DNA of 64,000 bases, taken from assembly GCA_009599575.1 (NCBI GenBank), contig VWND01000004.1, positions 612,001 through 676,000 on the forward strand. Reading direction: 5' to 3'. Origin of the DNA: Blumeriella jaapii. Its lineage: Eukaryota > Ascomycota > Leotiomycetes > Helotiales > Drepanopezizaceae. Position numbers and translations under genes: made by a program. Under the pieces are notes generated by a model. The model was given only the letters and a program-made list of their open reading frames with translations, did no database searches and had not been told where the DNA came from. Of the stretch, positions 1 to 11,765 are shown one piece after another. Each line of letters opens with the position of its first letter. The first letter of the stretch is position 1.

Positions 1-1882
1 TTCTCGCTATCATCTTCCATCGTTGCCCCTGGCGCCAAATCTTCCGGGCATGTCAACTTTGACATCGAGCCCGGCATCGCTCACGATCCCACCGCTACCG
101 AAAACCTGCGCAAATCCCCCTCGGCACAATCAGACCCTGAACCTGCCATTGATCGCTCCCCTACCATGCTGCGCCGACGGAACCGATCCAACACTGCGAA
201 ATCTGCTATCGATTTCATGCCTTTGCGACCGCATTGGCAAGCTGGTCAAGAGCCTGGTCTCGATCCTTCCAAGCCGAACGGTGGCAGGAATCAGCTGCCA
301 ACCTTCCACGAAGAGTGTCAGATTACGGTGGTGGACTTCAGCGAGGATGACATATACCAATATGAATTCAACAATGCTCAGATCGTACAGTTTGTACAGG
401 CGAAGCAAGATCCCTGGATCAAGTGCAGGTGGATCAATGTGAACGGATTGAGCTGGGACGTCATACAAGCCCTGGGGCAATACAAGAACCTTCACAGGTT
501 GGCAATGGAAGACATGATAAACACAAGCAACAGGACGAAGGCAGATTGGTCAGTCTCTTCTGCAATGCCCAGGAATTTACTGATACTGTGCGCAGGTACT
601 CTGATCACACATATTTGGTTCTCACCCTCCAGAAATTAATACACATGCATCGCGACTCAGCAGAGAGTGACTCCGACGATGGGGACTTGAATAGCATGAG
701 GAGACCAAGACGGAATCGGTTCTCGAAGCTCATACACAAGTTCTTCTCGGGGTCCAATCCTAAGAAGAAATACAAGGAAAAGAACATGATTGCAGGTGTA
801 CACAATCCAGCAGATGGGTTCGTAACCGGACATACCGAGGGCGCTAGCGAGCCGTATCTCCAGAATCTCAAACCCTACAAAGATACCACGGAGGTCCAAA
901 CAGGGAGCGAATGGAGTTTATGGAAAAGCACTCTCCTTTGACGTCTCGAAATCTTGCGGTTAGCGCCGAGCAGGTGTCGATCTTTCTAACTAATGGTGAG
1001 TTGGTCCTTTATCGGCTTGAGCAATTACTAAATTTCGCAGATAATACGGTTATTTCTTTCTTCGAGTCTTCCGCCGATGATATTGAGGAGCCTATCCTAG
1101 AACGTCTGAAGACGCCTGACACAATTTTAAGGCGAAGTTGTGACGCATCAATGCTTGTACAAGCTATACTCGATGCTATTATCGATCTTGCGATTCCGAT
1201 TGCAACGGCCTACCAAGATGTCATTGGCGACCTAGAGTTGGACGTTCTTACTGAGCCGGACTTGAAGCACACCACATCACTGTATGTCGTCACAAGCGAG
1301 ATCTTCACATTTCGGACCCTCGTCAATCCAATTGTCAATCTCATCAACGCGCTGCGCGACCACAAAAGCGTCACGTTGTCCGCAGGTCCGAATGTTGGTC
1401 CGCGGGCGCTTTCGTCACATACAACCACTTCAGCCAAGATCAGCCCGATGGCCCAGACGTACTTAGGAGATGTGGAGGATCACATCATCCTTATCACGGA
1501 ATCGCTCGATCAGATGAGACGATCATGCGACAACATGATCGACCTGATCTTCAACACAATGTCAGCACTCCAGAACGAGACTTTGAAACAACTTACGAAC
1601 ATCACTATTCTCTTCCTCCCGCTGACGTTCCTGACCGGGTACTTTGGGATGAACATCGAGCCTTTTCCGGCTCTCCAGCATGGTACCACTTATTTCTGGA
1701 AGATCGCGATACCCGTAGCAATTGGAACCTGTCTATTCCTGATGCGCAGCGCGTTGTTGCGGTGGGGCTTGAAAGTCTACCAGCGACGGGGTATCTCCAG
1801 ACGCAGGAAGGGGAGGCTAGAAAGAGAGGCCGAGGCTCAAAGAGCAACAAGAGCGGCCGTAGAGAAGAGACGATCTAAATAA
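1..1882 (+). CDS. CorA-family divalent cation channel protein, 5' partial
   Basis: Membrane protein of the CorA Mg2+ channel superfamily; in this family a large cytosolic N-terminal domain gates a pore built from two C-terminal helices. The frame is open from base 1, so the start lies upstream. I read four exons: 1-548, 596-795, 864-995 and 1041-1882, with GT-AG introns of 47, 68 and 45 bases. The signature YFGMN lies near 1640-1655 at the end of the first membrane segment ([13 protein letters not shown]); a second segment ([17 protein letters not shown]) follows, then a very basic tail ending near 1880. A serine- and basic-rich stretch before the conserved core resembles the long N-terminal extensions of fungal family members. 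The 68-base intron is needed to pass from the frame of exon 2 to that of exon 3. Family is clear; the transported ion and cell membrane are not. Confidence 0.88.
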
Positions 1883-2720
1883 CGCAAGCGTCGAGAGCAA
1901 AGGCACGAACAGACGGAATGGACCAAGGGACGATAGAGGACGCGCTTAACAAGCGTACAGGACGGCTGGATAGTTTATTAGAGATACCCAATGCTTTTTT
2001 TTCGCCCTTGCCTGCTGCTTCGCCCATACGAGCCGCTCGTAAATGAACGTTGCAAGACATATGTCGATACGATCTAGTCGTAGTCGCCTTTGCTATAAGC
2101 AGCTTGTTCCGAAACAGCGATGATCCAAAAACCTCCTCACGCTGAATCCCTGTGCCATTCGCGGCTTCGCGCCCACACTCACTCCACGTAGCGGACATCG
2201 ATTTCATCGAAGTGCTAGAATTTTGCATTCCACTTGAGGTGGTGGAGTTTGACAGCAAAACAATCAGAAATTGAGCAAAGGGGTATAGAAAATCGTTGTG
2301 TCGATGCAGGCACCGAGAGGGGGTGGACCGGATTCACTTACTGTAAGATCTATAAGCTTGGCAGTCAACGCCGGAGTCACTGCTGCGACCAAGATCAAAA
2401 GTACAGCTTGCAATACCCAGTCCGAGTAGCACTAGGTATGCTTCTTGGGGTCCACGATTACAAATCAGCATGTATTATGATGATGTGTCAGAAAGTAAGA
2501 TCGATTCCCAAGAATGTTGTCACCGTTCGAATATTTCCATTTACTTCGATTTCCCCACTCTCCCCCTCCCCACCGCAGGCGGATCACGCAGGCCATGTAC
2601 GGCTTTGGGACATATAAGAGCGGGTGAAACGCAGCATCAATCGACGAACAACAAGTCCACAGCTCGCTCAAGTCCCACACAATTACATCCACCCAGACAA
2701 GACCACACGACACTCTCGAA
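1883..2720. other. intergenic region upstream of the GST gene
   Basis: No supported gene between the CorA stop and the GST start. The last 110 bases contain a TATA-like box and probably the GST promoter. Nothing else is recognised. Confidence 0.6.
2613..2617 (+). promoter_or_regulatory. TATA-like box of the GST gene
   Basis: The sequence CATATAAGAG lies about 105 bases before the GST ATG at 2721, at a spacing usual for a fungal core promoter with a short leader. Motif and position only; no transcript evidence. Confidence 0.4.
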
Positions 2721-3471
2721 ATGCCTCTCATCGTTCACGGCGACCCCAGGTCTACTTGCACTCAGCGTGTGCTCGTCGCCCTCGTCGAGAAGGGCGTCGA
2801 ATACGAGGTGCGGACCATCGACTGGGCCGCCAAAGAGCACAAGCAAGCCGCTTTCCTGGCGAAGCAGCCATTCGGCAAGGTCCCCGTTCTGGAGGACGAC
2901 GGGTTCTTCGTGTACGAGAGCAGAGCCATGGCCAAGTACATTGCGAAGAAGTATGCCGGGCAGGGCACCAAGTTGATCCCCGACGAGGCGGACGTGAAGG
3001 GCTACGGACTGTTCGAACAGGTCGGTGTCCAGGTGTCAGCGCGGGGCGAGGTGGGCTGCTCACAGGTGGCCAGGCGTGCTCCGTCGAGCAGAACTACTTC
3101 AACGGGCCAGCTGAGGGCCTTGCTGTGGAGGCGGTGTTCAAGAAGTGAGATTATTGCAGGAACGTGAGGTGTAGTAGACATGCTAACGCCAGCACAGGAT
3201 GAAGGGGCTGGGGGAACCAGATGACGAGATTCTCAAGAAGCTCGCGGCTGAGCTCGATGCTACTCTGGCTGTGTACGATGTCATCTTGGCCAAGACTGCC
3301 TATCTCGCTGCTGACAGCGTGACGCTGGCGGATCTGTACCACTTGCCATATGGCAAGATTGCTAAGAGCATCGGGTACGCTGATCTCTTCGCAAAGTATC
3401 CCAACGTCAACCGATGGTTCGATGCGTTGGAGGCGAGGGAGAGCTGGAAGAAGGTCACTGGGGGAAAGTGA
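2721..3471 (+). CDS. glutathione S-transferase, phi-like
   Basis: Cytosolic glutathione transferase of 214 residues, the usual size; the family conjugates glutathione to electrophiles or acts as a peroxidase. Three exons: 2721-3020, 3074-3144 and 3198-3471, with introns of 53 bases each; TGCTAAC before the last acceptor is a good branch site. The N-terminal thioredoxin-like domain (residues 1-80) carries STCTQRVL at the active-site helix, KVPVLED with the cis-Pro of the glutathione site, and YESRAM with the Glu-Ser that binds the gamma-glutamyl group. The helical C-terminal domain contains AADSVTLADLYHLP, the conserved N-capping box region. The pattern resembles plant and fungal phi/GTT2-like enzymes more than omega or Ure2p types. 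A TATA-like box lies 105 bases upstream. Substrate unknown. Confidence 0.93.
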
Positions 3472-4185
3472 ACGTGAAACATGCGCTTGCTAGAGGCACT
3501 TGTACTGTAGTACAGAGTCGAACAAAAGTACGCCAAAAAGTATGACTTCAAAGCATCAACCGAAGAGCTGCTCATTGTACCTGTAGCTCCACGATTTGAT
3601 AACGGGATAAGAGAACGCAATGAGACACACCCTTTATGCTGTGCGGGAGATGGTATTGGCTACTCCTTGAAGAAGATACGACCTCTCATTGTCTTTGTGT
3701 AAGCGTAGTACAAATCCCAGGCTTACTGGCGTTAAGTCCATTAGCCATTAAGCCACGTCACGTGTAAATCTCGTGACCGGACAGTGGGTCATGCATCACA
3801 ACCTAAAGTAGATAGATAGGTACGTAGGTACCTACAGTATACCTACAGTACCTCCTCCTCGCCGCGTTCAGCGATAACAACATCGTTATGACAATTTCAA
3901 ACTAGAAGCAATCCAGCATTCGCGATTTCCAGACCTTCCCATGAACTGGTGTGATTCCCATTGGCGCGTGCCTTGCCTGACTCCATCGAGGCTCGGTTTG
4001 ACTGTCTTCTAGGCTCCCATTTGCATCCAGACACACCTTCGCCTCTTGATGTCGTTACATGACCAAATTGAGAGATTAATCTTCGGCGCTTTTCATCTCA
4101 TGAGCTTCGATCGCATCATCGCTCGATCCGCGGAGATCCACTATCGTCGCAGTCGTTGAAGGCAAGGAAACCGACATTGTTCAGG
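3472..4185. other. intergenic region between GST and phosphoesterase genes
   Basis: No gene seen. At 3808-3855 there is a short cluster of TAGGTACGTAGGTACCTACAG-like words, partly self-complementary and rich in GTAC. It is the first member of the dispersed GTAC family described under findings. Confidence 0.5.
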
Positions 4186-5115
4186 ATGTCAACCTCGAGA
4201 GTGTCCACGCGGTTCATGATCCTCTCGGACACGCACAACTTCGCGTGGGGCCAAGCGGAGAGGTCCAGCGGGGGCTTGCAGCTGCCCACTCCCAAAGTCG
4301 ATGTTCTGCTGCACTGCGGAGACCTGACGATGGAGGGCGGCCCGTCTTGCTACGAGCAGCTGCTGAAGATGCTGGGGGCGATCGATGCGGAGCTCAAGTT
4401 AGTCATTGCCGGGAACCATGACCTCGACTTGGACCAGACATTCTGGCACTCGAAGCTAGATCCCGCGGGCGCGGATTACGAGGCGGAGAGTGCGCAACAC
4501 GCGGCAGCTGTTGACGTGATGACTGGGCCCTTGGCCAAGGAGGCCGGGGTCACGTACTTGGTCGAAGGCCTACACACCTTCTCGCTGACGAACGGGGCGA
4601 GGTTCACTATCTACGCGTCGCCCTACCAGCCCGAGTTCTGCGGCTGGGCGTTTCCTTACGAGCGAGACGAGGACCGGTTCAACCCACGCGAGCACGTGGC
4701 GCCCGGCGTCAAGAGCATCGTGGAGAATGCCGTCCCCGACTTCCCTGGCGTGGAGATCATGATGACCCACGGCCCGCCGAAGGACATTCTCGACTGGACC
4801 GCGCAAGGCAACGTTGGATGTGAGGCTTTGATGCGCGCCGTGAGCCGTGCTAGACCGCTTCTATACTGCTTCGGCCACATTCACGAGGCCCATGGATCCA
4901 GGATGGTTACGTGGAAGGACGACAAGACCCAGATTGGAGCTGGTGCTGTGGACTGTGAGGACAAGGTGCCCAACGGATATCCAGATCTGGTCAACCCGCC
5001 CGTAAGATTCGGGAAAGAGACTTTGATGGTCAACGCCGCTATCATGAATATTTCATATAAACCGGTCAACCCGCCATGGATTGTGGATTTGGAACTTCCC
5101 AAGGCCGGTTCCTGA
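4186..5115 (+). CDS. calcineurin-like metallophosphoesterase
   Basis: Single-exon gene for a 309-residue protein of the metallophosphoesterase superfamily, which uses two metal ions to hydrolyse phosphate esters. All five family blocks are present in order: SDTH (near residue 14), CGDL (about 45), AGNHDLD (about 80), MTHGPP (about 190) and CFGHIHEAHG (about 228). The compact layout resembles the UPF0046/MPPED group and the fungal Ser/Thr phosphatase-like proteins related to it. I chose the ATG at 4186; the frame extends upstream but has no earlier ATG, only a TTG at 4156. The gene is GC-rich and uninterrupted. Substrate cannot be read from sequence. Confidence 0.92.
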   Translation: MSTSRVSTRFMILSDTHNFAWGQAERSSGGLQLPTPKVDVLLHCGDLTMEGGPSCYEQLLKMLGAIDAELKLVIAGNHDLDLDQTFWHSKLDPAGADYEAESAQHAAAVDVMTGPLAKEAGVTYLVEGLHTFSLTNGARFTIYASPYQPEFCGWAFPYERDEDRFNPREHVAPGVKSIVENAVPDFPGVEIMMTHGPPKDILDWTAQGNVGCEALMRAVSRARPLLYCFGHIHEAHGSRMVTWKDDKTQIGAGAVDCEDKVPNGYPDLVNPPVRFGKETLMVNAAIMNISYKPVNPPWIVDLELPKAGS

Positions 5116-5752
5116 GACCGTGGGTTTGAACGCCCAGGCCCTGAGTACACTTCCTTCACGGCAGCGGTGGAAGCGGAGGATACACAAGTGTGGGGGGAGC
5201 ATTGTTCTGGATTGGAAAAAGAGGTAGACGAGACGGAACGCGTAGCTGAGCCCAATTGCGAGGAAGGAAGAGGGGGTAGCGGGGGAGGGGAGTATATATC
5301 GACAACACACTTGCCTCACGGAATAGGCAATGCTTGGGAAAGGCCTTCGTGCCCGAATCAGTATCCGCCTGCGGTAGGAATGTCCGAAGTCGACATGTAT
5401 GTACATATATACATACAGCTGTCAGAAACTTGAAGTACGACGTACAAAGTAAGAGAGAAAGACGGGAGGTCCGGGGAAGAAAGAAAGAAAGGGGAACGGC
5501 AGGCACCCAGCGCCGATCTCGCGAGTCACGGCAAACGGGGGAAACCTGGCCTGGATGGAGTCGCGTGCTCGAGAGCCGTAGCAAAGTGTTTCTGAAAGCC
5601 TGGTACGGTACACACCGTAGCTGCCGAGAGAAGACCAACGCAGCCGTGTCCTCGAGCCGGAATCTGGGCATCGAATGCTGTCCCTTTCCTCAAGGCCGAT
5701 GATTCGATCCCAGATGAACGTACAGTACCGTACCTCCTGGCCCAAGCCGGCC
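5116..5752. other. intergenic region between convergent genes
   Basis: Lies between the 3' ends of the phosphoesterase (+) and the aprataxin-like gene (-). Contains purine-rich stretches (about 5450-5495) and a small TATGTACATATATACATA palindrome near 5397. No gene is supported. Confidence 0.5.
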
Positions 5753-6489
5753 TCACGCCTTCTTCCACTGCTCGAACTCCTCCTTCAGATGCGCTTTCAG
5801 CTTAGCGAACCGCACCCCAAAGTTCTCGCCACAACGCCAACACGTCAAGTCCCGGCGCAGGTAGTGCTCCGTCCGGCGCGGGTCGTCCCTCGCGAGCGGG
5901 AAGTCGGCCAGGTCGACGAAGAAGGCCGTCGCGAAGCTGTTGTAGTGCTGGCGGTGCTTCAGACAGTCCGCGTACCGGTCGACGCTGAGCACGTGCACGT
6001 GGAGGTGGTTCATGCTCGGATGGGCGTGCACGCCGACCATGACCTCCTGCGTCCAGTCCCGGGGTCGCGGCGCGGTGTCGGCGCCCCCTTGCGCCGCCGG
6101 CGCCTCCGCCTCCGCCTCCCGCGGCCCGTCCGGCGCCGAGGACGCTCCGTAGCGGCGCTGCAACTCGCCGCCGACGTAGGCCCGCAGCTTCGCGGCCTGC
6201 GCGCGCACCGCGGCCAGGAAGTCGGCGTCCTCGAAGGCGGCGAAGGGTGCTGGAGCGTGTGCCGTTTCGAGCGCGGTAGGAGGAGCGTGTGCACGCTCGC
6301 CTTGGGGAACCGGTCGTGGACGGCGACGAAGTGCTCGTCGTGGAAGACGACGCGCGCGGCGTCGAAGGTCTCGGGGTGCGCGATGTAAGGGCCGAGCGCG
6401 TCGAAGACGGGGTTGTTCCTCTTTTTCTTCTTCTTCTTATTCGACGGGTCAGCGGAGGAGGGCGAAGGGGTTTTGTGCTTCTTATTCAT
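5753..6489 (-). CDS. hnt3: aprataxin-like HIT/zinc-finger DNA repair hydrolase, frame broken once
   Basis: Homolog of aprataxin (Hnt3), a nuclear enzyme that removes AMP from 5' ends left by aborted DNA ligation. The frame starts at ATG 6489 with a lysine-rich segment (KKKKKKR) that could be a nuclear signal, then the HIT core: FHDEHFVAVHDRFPKASVHT, LLLPRSKRHTLQHP, and near 6020 the catalytic triad segment HPSMNHLHVHVLS. The C-terminus has the aprataxin-type zinc finger: CWRC, then LKAHLKEEF. The two halves are in different frames. One extra base at the GGG run 6245-6247 (+ strand) restores a smooth reading, HPFAAFEDADFLAAV, and a protein of 245 residues. The break is either a consensus error or a real inactivating deletion. 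No intron fits there. Confidence 0.82.
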
Positions 6490-7125
6490 GATGGCCTTGT
6501 TTTGCTTGTATGATGGTCTGTTTGTATGGCCTTCCTTCCCAGTCCCGCCTCCTTTTGTTTCTCGGTTAAATGACTCGACCTGGAGAATGGCGCCAATCTC
6601 AATTCCACACACCAAACACAAGACAAGAACCTAGGTATGCACATTCACTTTATGTTTCTATGCGGAGTAACATACTCTTTTTGTTCGGTGTGCAAGAGGT
6701 GGGATTAGCTCGACTGAGGGTTCTTTCCGCACACACATCTCACTCTTACGAAACGAAGGACGAAGAGAAGAGAGACACTTTACTCCGCCATCACACAGTT
6801 CCTCACGGATGTCTCATGGCCAGTTCCAACTCAAGGGCGCGGCGTGTTTGGTGAGAAGTGTAGCAGAAGAGCGCAGCAAACCCGATTCTGGTGCACATCA
6901 TTCAGACGGACATCAATCATTAAATCCATTGCTCACAGACTAAAGCCCTCGCAAAGCCCGCAGGCACAAAATCAAGCAAGTTCGAAGCGCTGCAAAGCCG
7001 TTATTCGTAGAAACGCACCCACTCCACCATCGCTGTCAAAACAATCGCATCCCAGGCAAATCGTTAAAGCGAGCTCGAGAGAAGAAGCATCGCCCCTTGC
7101 TGCACGCCCCGTGATCCGCTCTGCT
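6490..7125. other. intergenic region
   Basis: Contains the promoter side of the aprataxin-like gene and the 3' flank of the next gene. No supported coding segment, RNA gene or notable repeat. Confidence 0.5.
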
Positions 7126-8053
7126 CTACTCCTTGTCCTTGTGCAGATGCAGCTTCGACTTCAACTTGTCGATGCCCATCTTCTCCTTCAGGCTCTTCTT
7201 CTCAGCCGATGGCGGCGAGTCGGGAGTGGCGTCGGTGCTCTGCTCTCGCGCGGATGATCCGGTACTGGGCGTCGGGGACGTAGCAGCCGTCAGAGGAGGA
7301 GCCGGGGCCGAGATCGACTCGCTTTGGAAGCCGGTGGTCTCTGGGAGGGCTGTTCTGCGTTAGCTCGAATCCACACACGTTCTTTAACGGACCCTAGATA
7401 GGGGCGCGGGGGCTTACTGGAAGGGTTGCCGCTCTCTCTGCCCTTGATGACTCCAGTACCCACACTCTCCTTGTCCAAGGACATACTGCCGACACCAGCG
7501 GTGGCAGACGCGAGGGCAGCCGTCTCGTCGATGCTCTTCGTCGTGCCCGTCGTGGTAGAGCCCTCGATCTCGGTCTTTGTGTCGTTGGTTACCTCGCCTG
7601 GTCCCGCCTCGAAAACCTCCGTCGGACGGGCAGGAAGTTCCTTGACGAGCTTCGCATCAGTGCTCTTGCTGGTGGAAGCATTCACAGCTGGAACAGTAGG
7701 GTCTTGTGACTTGGGGACGAGGCCTTCGCTGGCGCTGGGGACCGACGGAGCCGTGGTGTCGATGACTTTCAGGTTGGATGTTGGGGCTGGTGTGGAGTCG
7801 GCTGTGGCAAGGTCCTCTGTGAGAGAGTACGTCAGTTTTAAATCCATCCCATCCATCAAATAATAGATCGATGGATGGTTGCCTTACCAACATTGCCTTT
7901 ATCGTACGGCTCGCCCTTCTGGACTTGGCCCACCTCCCCCGCAAGAGGCTCCTGCCCCAGGGTCTCGCTCTCCTTCTTCTCCTCACCGTCGCCCCAGATA
8001 GCGCGCGATGCGACGCCGGCAGCGGTGCTCACGATGTTCGTAACGGTCTCCAT
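7126..8053 (-). CDS. hypothetical fungal protein with IWGDG and GEPYDKGN motifs
   Basis: Three exons on the minus strand: 7888-8053, 7418-7816 and 7126-7349, with introns of 71 and 68 bases; the protein is 262 residues. The N-terminus (METVTNIVSTAAGVASRAIWG) is a short alanine-rich amphipathic-looking helix, followed by GEPYDKGN, a short pattern I have seen in uncharacterised ascomycete proteins. The middle is low-complexity, rich in Ser, Thr, Pro and Ala, and probably disordered. The C-terminus is lysine-rich (KSLKEKMGIDKLKSKLHLHK) and looks helical. No catalytic motif, signal peptide or clear membrane segment. The second acceptor was chosen because it joins the exons in frame. Function unknown. 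Confidence 0.75.
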
Positions 8054-8157
8054 GGTTGCGTTTCCGCTGTCTCCCTGCGGTCGTCAATTGGTGGTTTGTT
8101 AGGGGAGTGAAGTCGTGGTGTTTGTGTAGCCGAAAGTGTTGGTAGGAAAGGTGAGTG

Positions 8158-8222
8158 GGGTAGGGAGGGAGAGGGAGGGAGAGAGAGAGGGAGGGAGAGA
8201 GGGAGGGAAGTAGGGAAGTAGG
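8158..8222. repeat. GA-rich microsatellite tract
   Basis: Interrupted GGGA/GAGA repeat of about 65 bases, purine-only on the + strand apart from isolated T. It lies about 110 bases upstream of the gene at 7126-8053, so it may sit in that promoter. Confidence 0.8.
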
Positions 8223-8649
8223 TGAGGACGGTAGGCGAGGAAGGTATCCAGACCAAACCAACAAAGAAGGAAGGCACCGTCCCTCTTTAAAACCCGCAAG
8301 CCAGCGCAGCTCGGAAGAAGTAGCAAAATGGAAAGCAAGGCGCGGAGGAGCACTGACGTCGTCGGTCTATATATTACGCGGTAATGTGCGGTGGTATCTT
8401 ATATTGCATCATCTGATGTTACAGCCTTGTTTATACAGTACTGTACTGTACAGTACTGCATCAGACCCCAACAACAAAGAATCGGCTTTGGCTGACGTCA
8501 TCGCGCGCGCTGTCAAACACGTCGTCATCCGGCTTCGCTTAATCCACGGACGCGATTCGTATTTACTCCGAACGGCGCAGCCGTGACAAACACAGACCCA
8601 ACCAACTCGGCTCGCAACGCGCGGGGCTGTCAGGTACAGTACAGTACTG

Positions 8650-9150
8650 TACACAGCACACCGGTTATGTATTATAAACCGCATACACAGGGTAAGCTGG
8701 GCTTATCCCAATCGGGTAATAAGCATATCAGCTCGTTGTCAAGCTGTTCTTGACGCTGCATGTGGATTTACCAATATTGAAATAAATAAGATTGTATTAA
8801 ATCTATCCTGTATACACACACAGCACATCGGTTATGTATTGTGAACCGCAAACACACGGTAAGCTGAGCTTATCCCAATCGGGTAATTATCATATCAGCT
8901 CGTTGTCCAGTGTCAAGCTGCTATTAACGCAGCAGGTGGATCTACCAATATTAAAATAAACAAAATTCTATTATTTCTATTATGTACACACAGTCCATTG
9001 TTTATATATTGTAAACCGCATACAAAGGGTAAGCTGAACTCATCCCAATCGGGTAATGATCATATCAGCTCATCGTCCAGTGTCAAGCTGCTATTCACGC
9101 TGCACATGGACTTCCAAAACATTGCAATATTGAAACAACTCAAAAATCAT
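8650..9150. repeat. three diverged tandem repeats, unit about 168 bases
   Basis: Three copies share GGTTATGTATT, AACCGCA, GGTAAGCTG, ATCCCAATCGGGTAAT, CATATCAGCTC and CAAGCTG in the same order. The word GGTAAGCTG occurs at 8691, 8858 and 9028, giving periods of 167 and 170. Copies differ by many substitutions and small indels, so the array is old. No open frame runs through it. Confidence 0.85.
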
Positions 9151-9768
9151 TTATTTCCACAGCATTCTATATCGTACACACGAAAGCAATATTCCAGCTT
9201 CGTCCTCGTTTTATTTGGTATACATGTGCTCCGTACAAGTCTTTTTCGCTGTTGCGTGAAATGCTGCTTTGTGAGGTCAAGCTTGGTCTGCACGCCCCCT
9301 TTGCTTTTGGAGCGGTCTACAACACATAGCCGATGCACTGTGTACTGTGTACTGTGTACTGTGCTGCGCTGTGCTGTATGTACTGCACTGTACGTTCTAC
9401 TGTACAGTACTGTAACACACATGATGCTTGTGCACAGTGCATGGCATCCATCGTGTTACTGTATGTATGTATGTACAGTACTGTACTAGGAAACGCGGGG
9501 CCAACAACGAGAACGACAGGCGCCAATGGAATTTGGATCTACTGTACAGTACTTCATCATGTACTAGCCCGGCACAGGTGGGATGCGTGCGTCTTCGGGT
9601 GCAACTCCGGACTCCCTACTGCAAAGCGCCATGCATACCGCTACCCCTCGGATCATCCCATCGTAGGGTCCCCGGAATCCGATTTCGAGGATTCCCATGA
9701 TGCAGAGTAGTCGCGAAAGGAAGCCGGTCTTTCCCCCTTCCGGCATGGGAATGTGCATCTACATCACA

Positions 9769-11765
9769 TCACGACGTGCGAGCCACCGGCTCGGCAGCTG
9801 TTCCATGCCCCCGGGGCTCAACCGCCTTCTCGTCCGGCTCCGTAGCCGCGTCGGGATTCAGCGGCTTCTGAGAGTCGTAGCCCACGCTCTTCACGATTCC
9901 CAGGCCTTTGGTACGGCCTTCGCGGAACAAGAGTCGATCGCCGGGAGCCAAGTACTCGGGCCTCTGCACGAAGCGGAAAGCGACGAGGGCGCGGTCGCCG
10001 GTTCGGATGAAGGAGCGGTCGATGTCGATGATGGCGCAGGTCTGGGAGACGGGACCGACGTGCAACATGGCCTGGTACTTGGTTTTGATGGTTGTTGCGT
10101 GCGAGAGAATGAGGACTGGCGTGCGTCTGAGCGACGAGATCGGTGCAGGCAGGGGCAGGTGAGGGCTTACCTTCAGCAACAAACTCTCGGTAGACTTTGG
10201 GAGCGTTCTGCTCGAGTTTCGGGAGCACGACCATGCCTTTCCGTACATCCTTTCTTCTCACACGCTTCAGAGCGAATGAGGCAGACTGTCCGGCCGATGC
10301 AGCCGGGACTGGGATTCTCTTCCTCTCGATGGATCGGATATTGGTCGTGGTGAACTGACCCAACGAATCTGGTCCGATCAAAACCGTGTCGCCCGCATGG
10401 ATAACTCCACTCTTGATGATGCCCGATACCACAGTCCCGACGAAAGGAACGGAAAACGTGTCGTTGACGTGAAACTCGAACGGAGCATCTGCATCGTAGT
10501 GGCCGTGGTGCGGTAGGATGTTCAGAAGGGTTCGAACCAGGTCGAGAGACTCGCCGGTGACATTGGAGACTTGGAAGACAGGGCAAATGCGCCGACTGAC
10601 GAACTGAGTAGCAGTATTGATGCACTCTTCTCGATTCTTGATGAACACCGGAATCTTCCTCGCGGCGGGACTCTTCAGAATCTTCGTGATCTGCTGAATA
10701 GTCTGCTCGAGAATTTGTGGCGGGCAGATGTCGATCTTGGTGATGACAACCATCACAGGGACATTCAAGGCCAGGGCAATACCCAGGTGCTCTTTGCTCA
10801 TGCCGATGAGACCGTTGTTCGCAGCCACCATCAGTAAGCAGTAGTTCGGGCTTGAGGATAGCAAGCCAAAGACGGTCGTCCGCAAGTAGCGCTCGTGCCC
10901 GGCCAAATCGGTAAAGGTAATGACTTTCGCAGAGCGTTTGCCAATCTCCTCCCATGACAATTTCCGGCCCGGCACTTCCGCAGTGACTACCTTGCCCATG
11001 GTATCGAATCCCATGATCTCCATTCCCACCGAACTCGTTCTCCCACTTTCAATCTCATGCTTGTGTCTGAAAAGGTTGACTCGCGCCTTTCCTCGTCCAT
11101 CATCGAGTCCTCCCTTGACGAGAACTCCCAGCATGGTACTTTTTCCAGCATCGACATTCCCCACAACTGCGATCCTGGTTTCGATCACCTCTTCAACAGT
11201 CTCGGGATGTTGTCTGATCAGTATTTTGCCACTGCAGTCTTTCTGCTTCTCGTTCGCGGCACTGTCGGCTTCCGCTTCGCCACCAACATGTTTCGTGAGG
11301 AGGATCTGACAATCTGATCGCACCTTTCCCGCCGCTTCCCTCAACCTGCTCATCGCGATATCCCATTCTTCCTTGGTCAATGCCATAGAATCGCCATTGT
11401 TCTCGAATCCTATCTCGAAGATTGTCTCGCCGTGGCCCTCTTCTAAGCGTGTCTCCAACAAATTGACCAACTTCGCGAGGGTGTCGTCGTCGCGAGTCAG
11501 AAGCAACTCTTTTAAGCGCACGGCCGAGGAAGCATCTGCCAGGTCTAACGAGTCTAGGATATCCAGCTCGGAGTGCTCCTCCAGAGTGGCATTTGCACCG
11601 GTCGCAGCACTCGGATAGCGGATCTTCTGTTGCTTCTCGACATAGTCTGCAAATTCCATCAAGGCCTGAGATGGTGTCAGTCAAAGCGCAACTTTCTGCA
11701 GGAGTCTCTCATACTGTCTCGCCTTTCCGCCGCTCATGCGGCAGTTGCTTGCCTTTTGTCGCCAT
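9769..11765 (-). CDS. GTPBP1/AGP-1-type translational GTPase
   Basis: Cytoplasmic GTP-binding protein of the GTPBP1/2 family, relatives of EF-1alpha linked to mRNA and ribosome quality control. Exons on minus: 11715-11765, 10171-11665 and 9769-10115 (introns 49 and 55 bases), encoding 630 residues. G1 is GNVDAGKST (about residue 188), G3 DLAGHE, G4 TKID; the EF-Tu-like domains II and III follow (FVGTVVSGIIKSG, then FRFVQRPEYL and DRLLFREGRTKGLG). A short first exon (17 codons, ending KGET) was added because the frame of exon 2 has no good start upstream: the GTATGA donor and TCTCAG acceptor join it cleanly to ALMEFADYVEKQQK. The C-terminal GLGIVKSVG is typical of the family. Confidence 0.92.

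Larger units (their letters stand above)
8054..9768. other. repeat-rich intergenic region
   Basis: No gene seen. It holds a purine-rich stretch (8158-8222), several GTACAGTACTGTAC palindromes (about 8436-8458, 8633-8652, 9335-9420, 9470-9490, 9543-9552) and three diverged tandem copies of a unit of about 168 bases (8650-9150). Confidence 0.7.

Noticed and set aside
640..941. Apparent frame break in the CorA-like gene before MEFMEKHS
   Set aside because: A GT-AG intron at 796-863 joins the two frames exactly and gives the expected [12 protein letters not shown] segment, so no indel is needed.
4156..4185. Upstream extension of the phosphoesterase
   Set aside because: It would start at TTG; the first ATG is 4186 and the family motif begins 14 residues later.
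8650..9150. CRISPR-like array
   Set aside because: Fungal context, only three long diverged direct repeats, no regular spacers and no cas genes.
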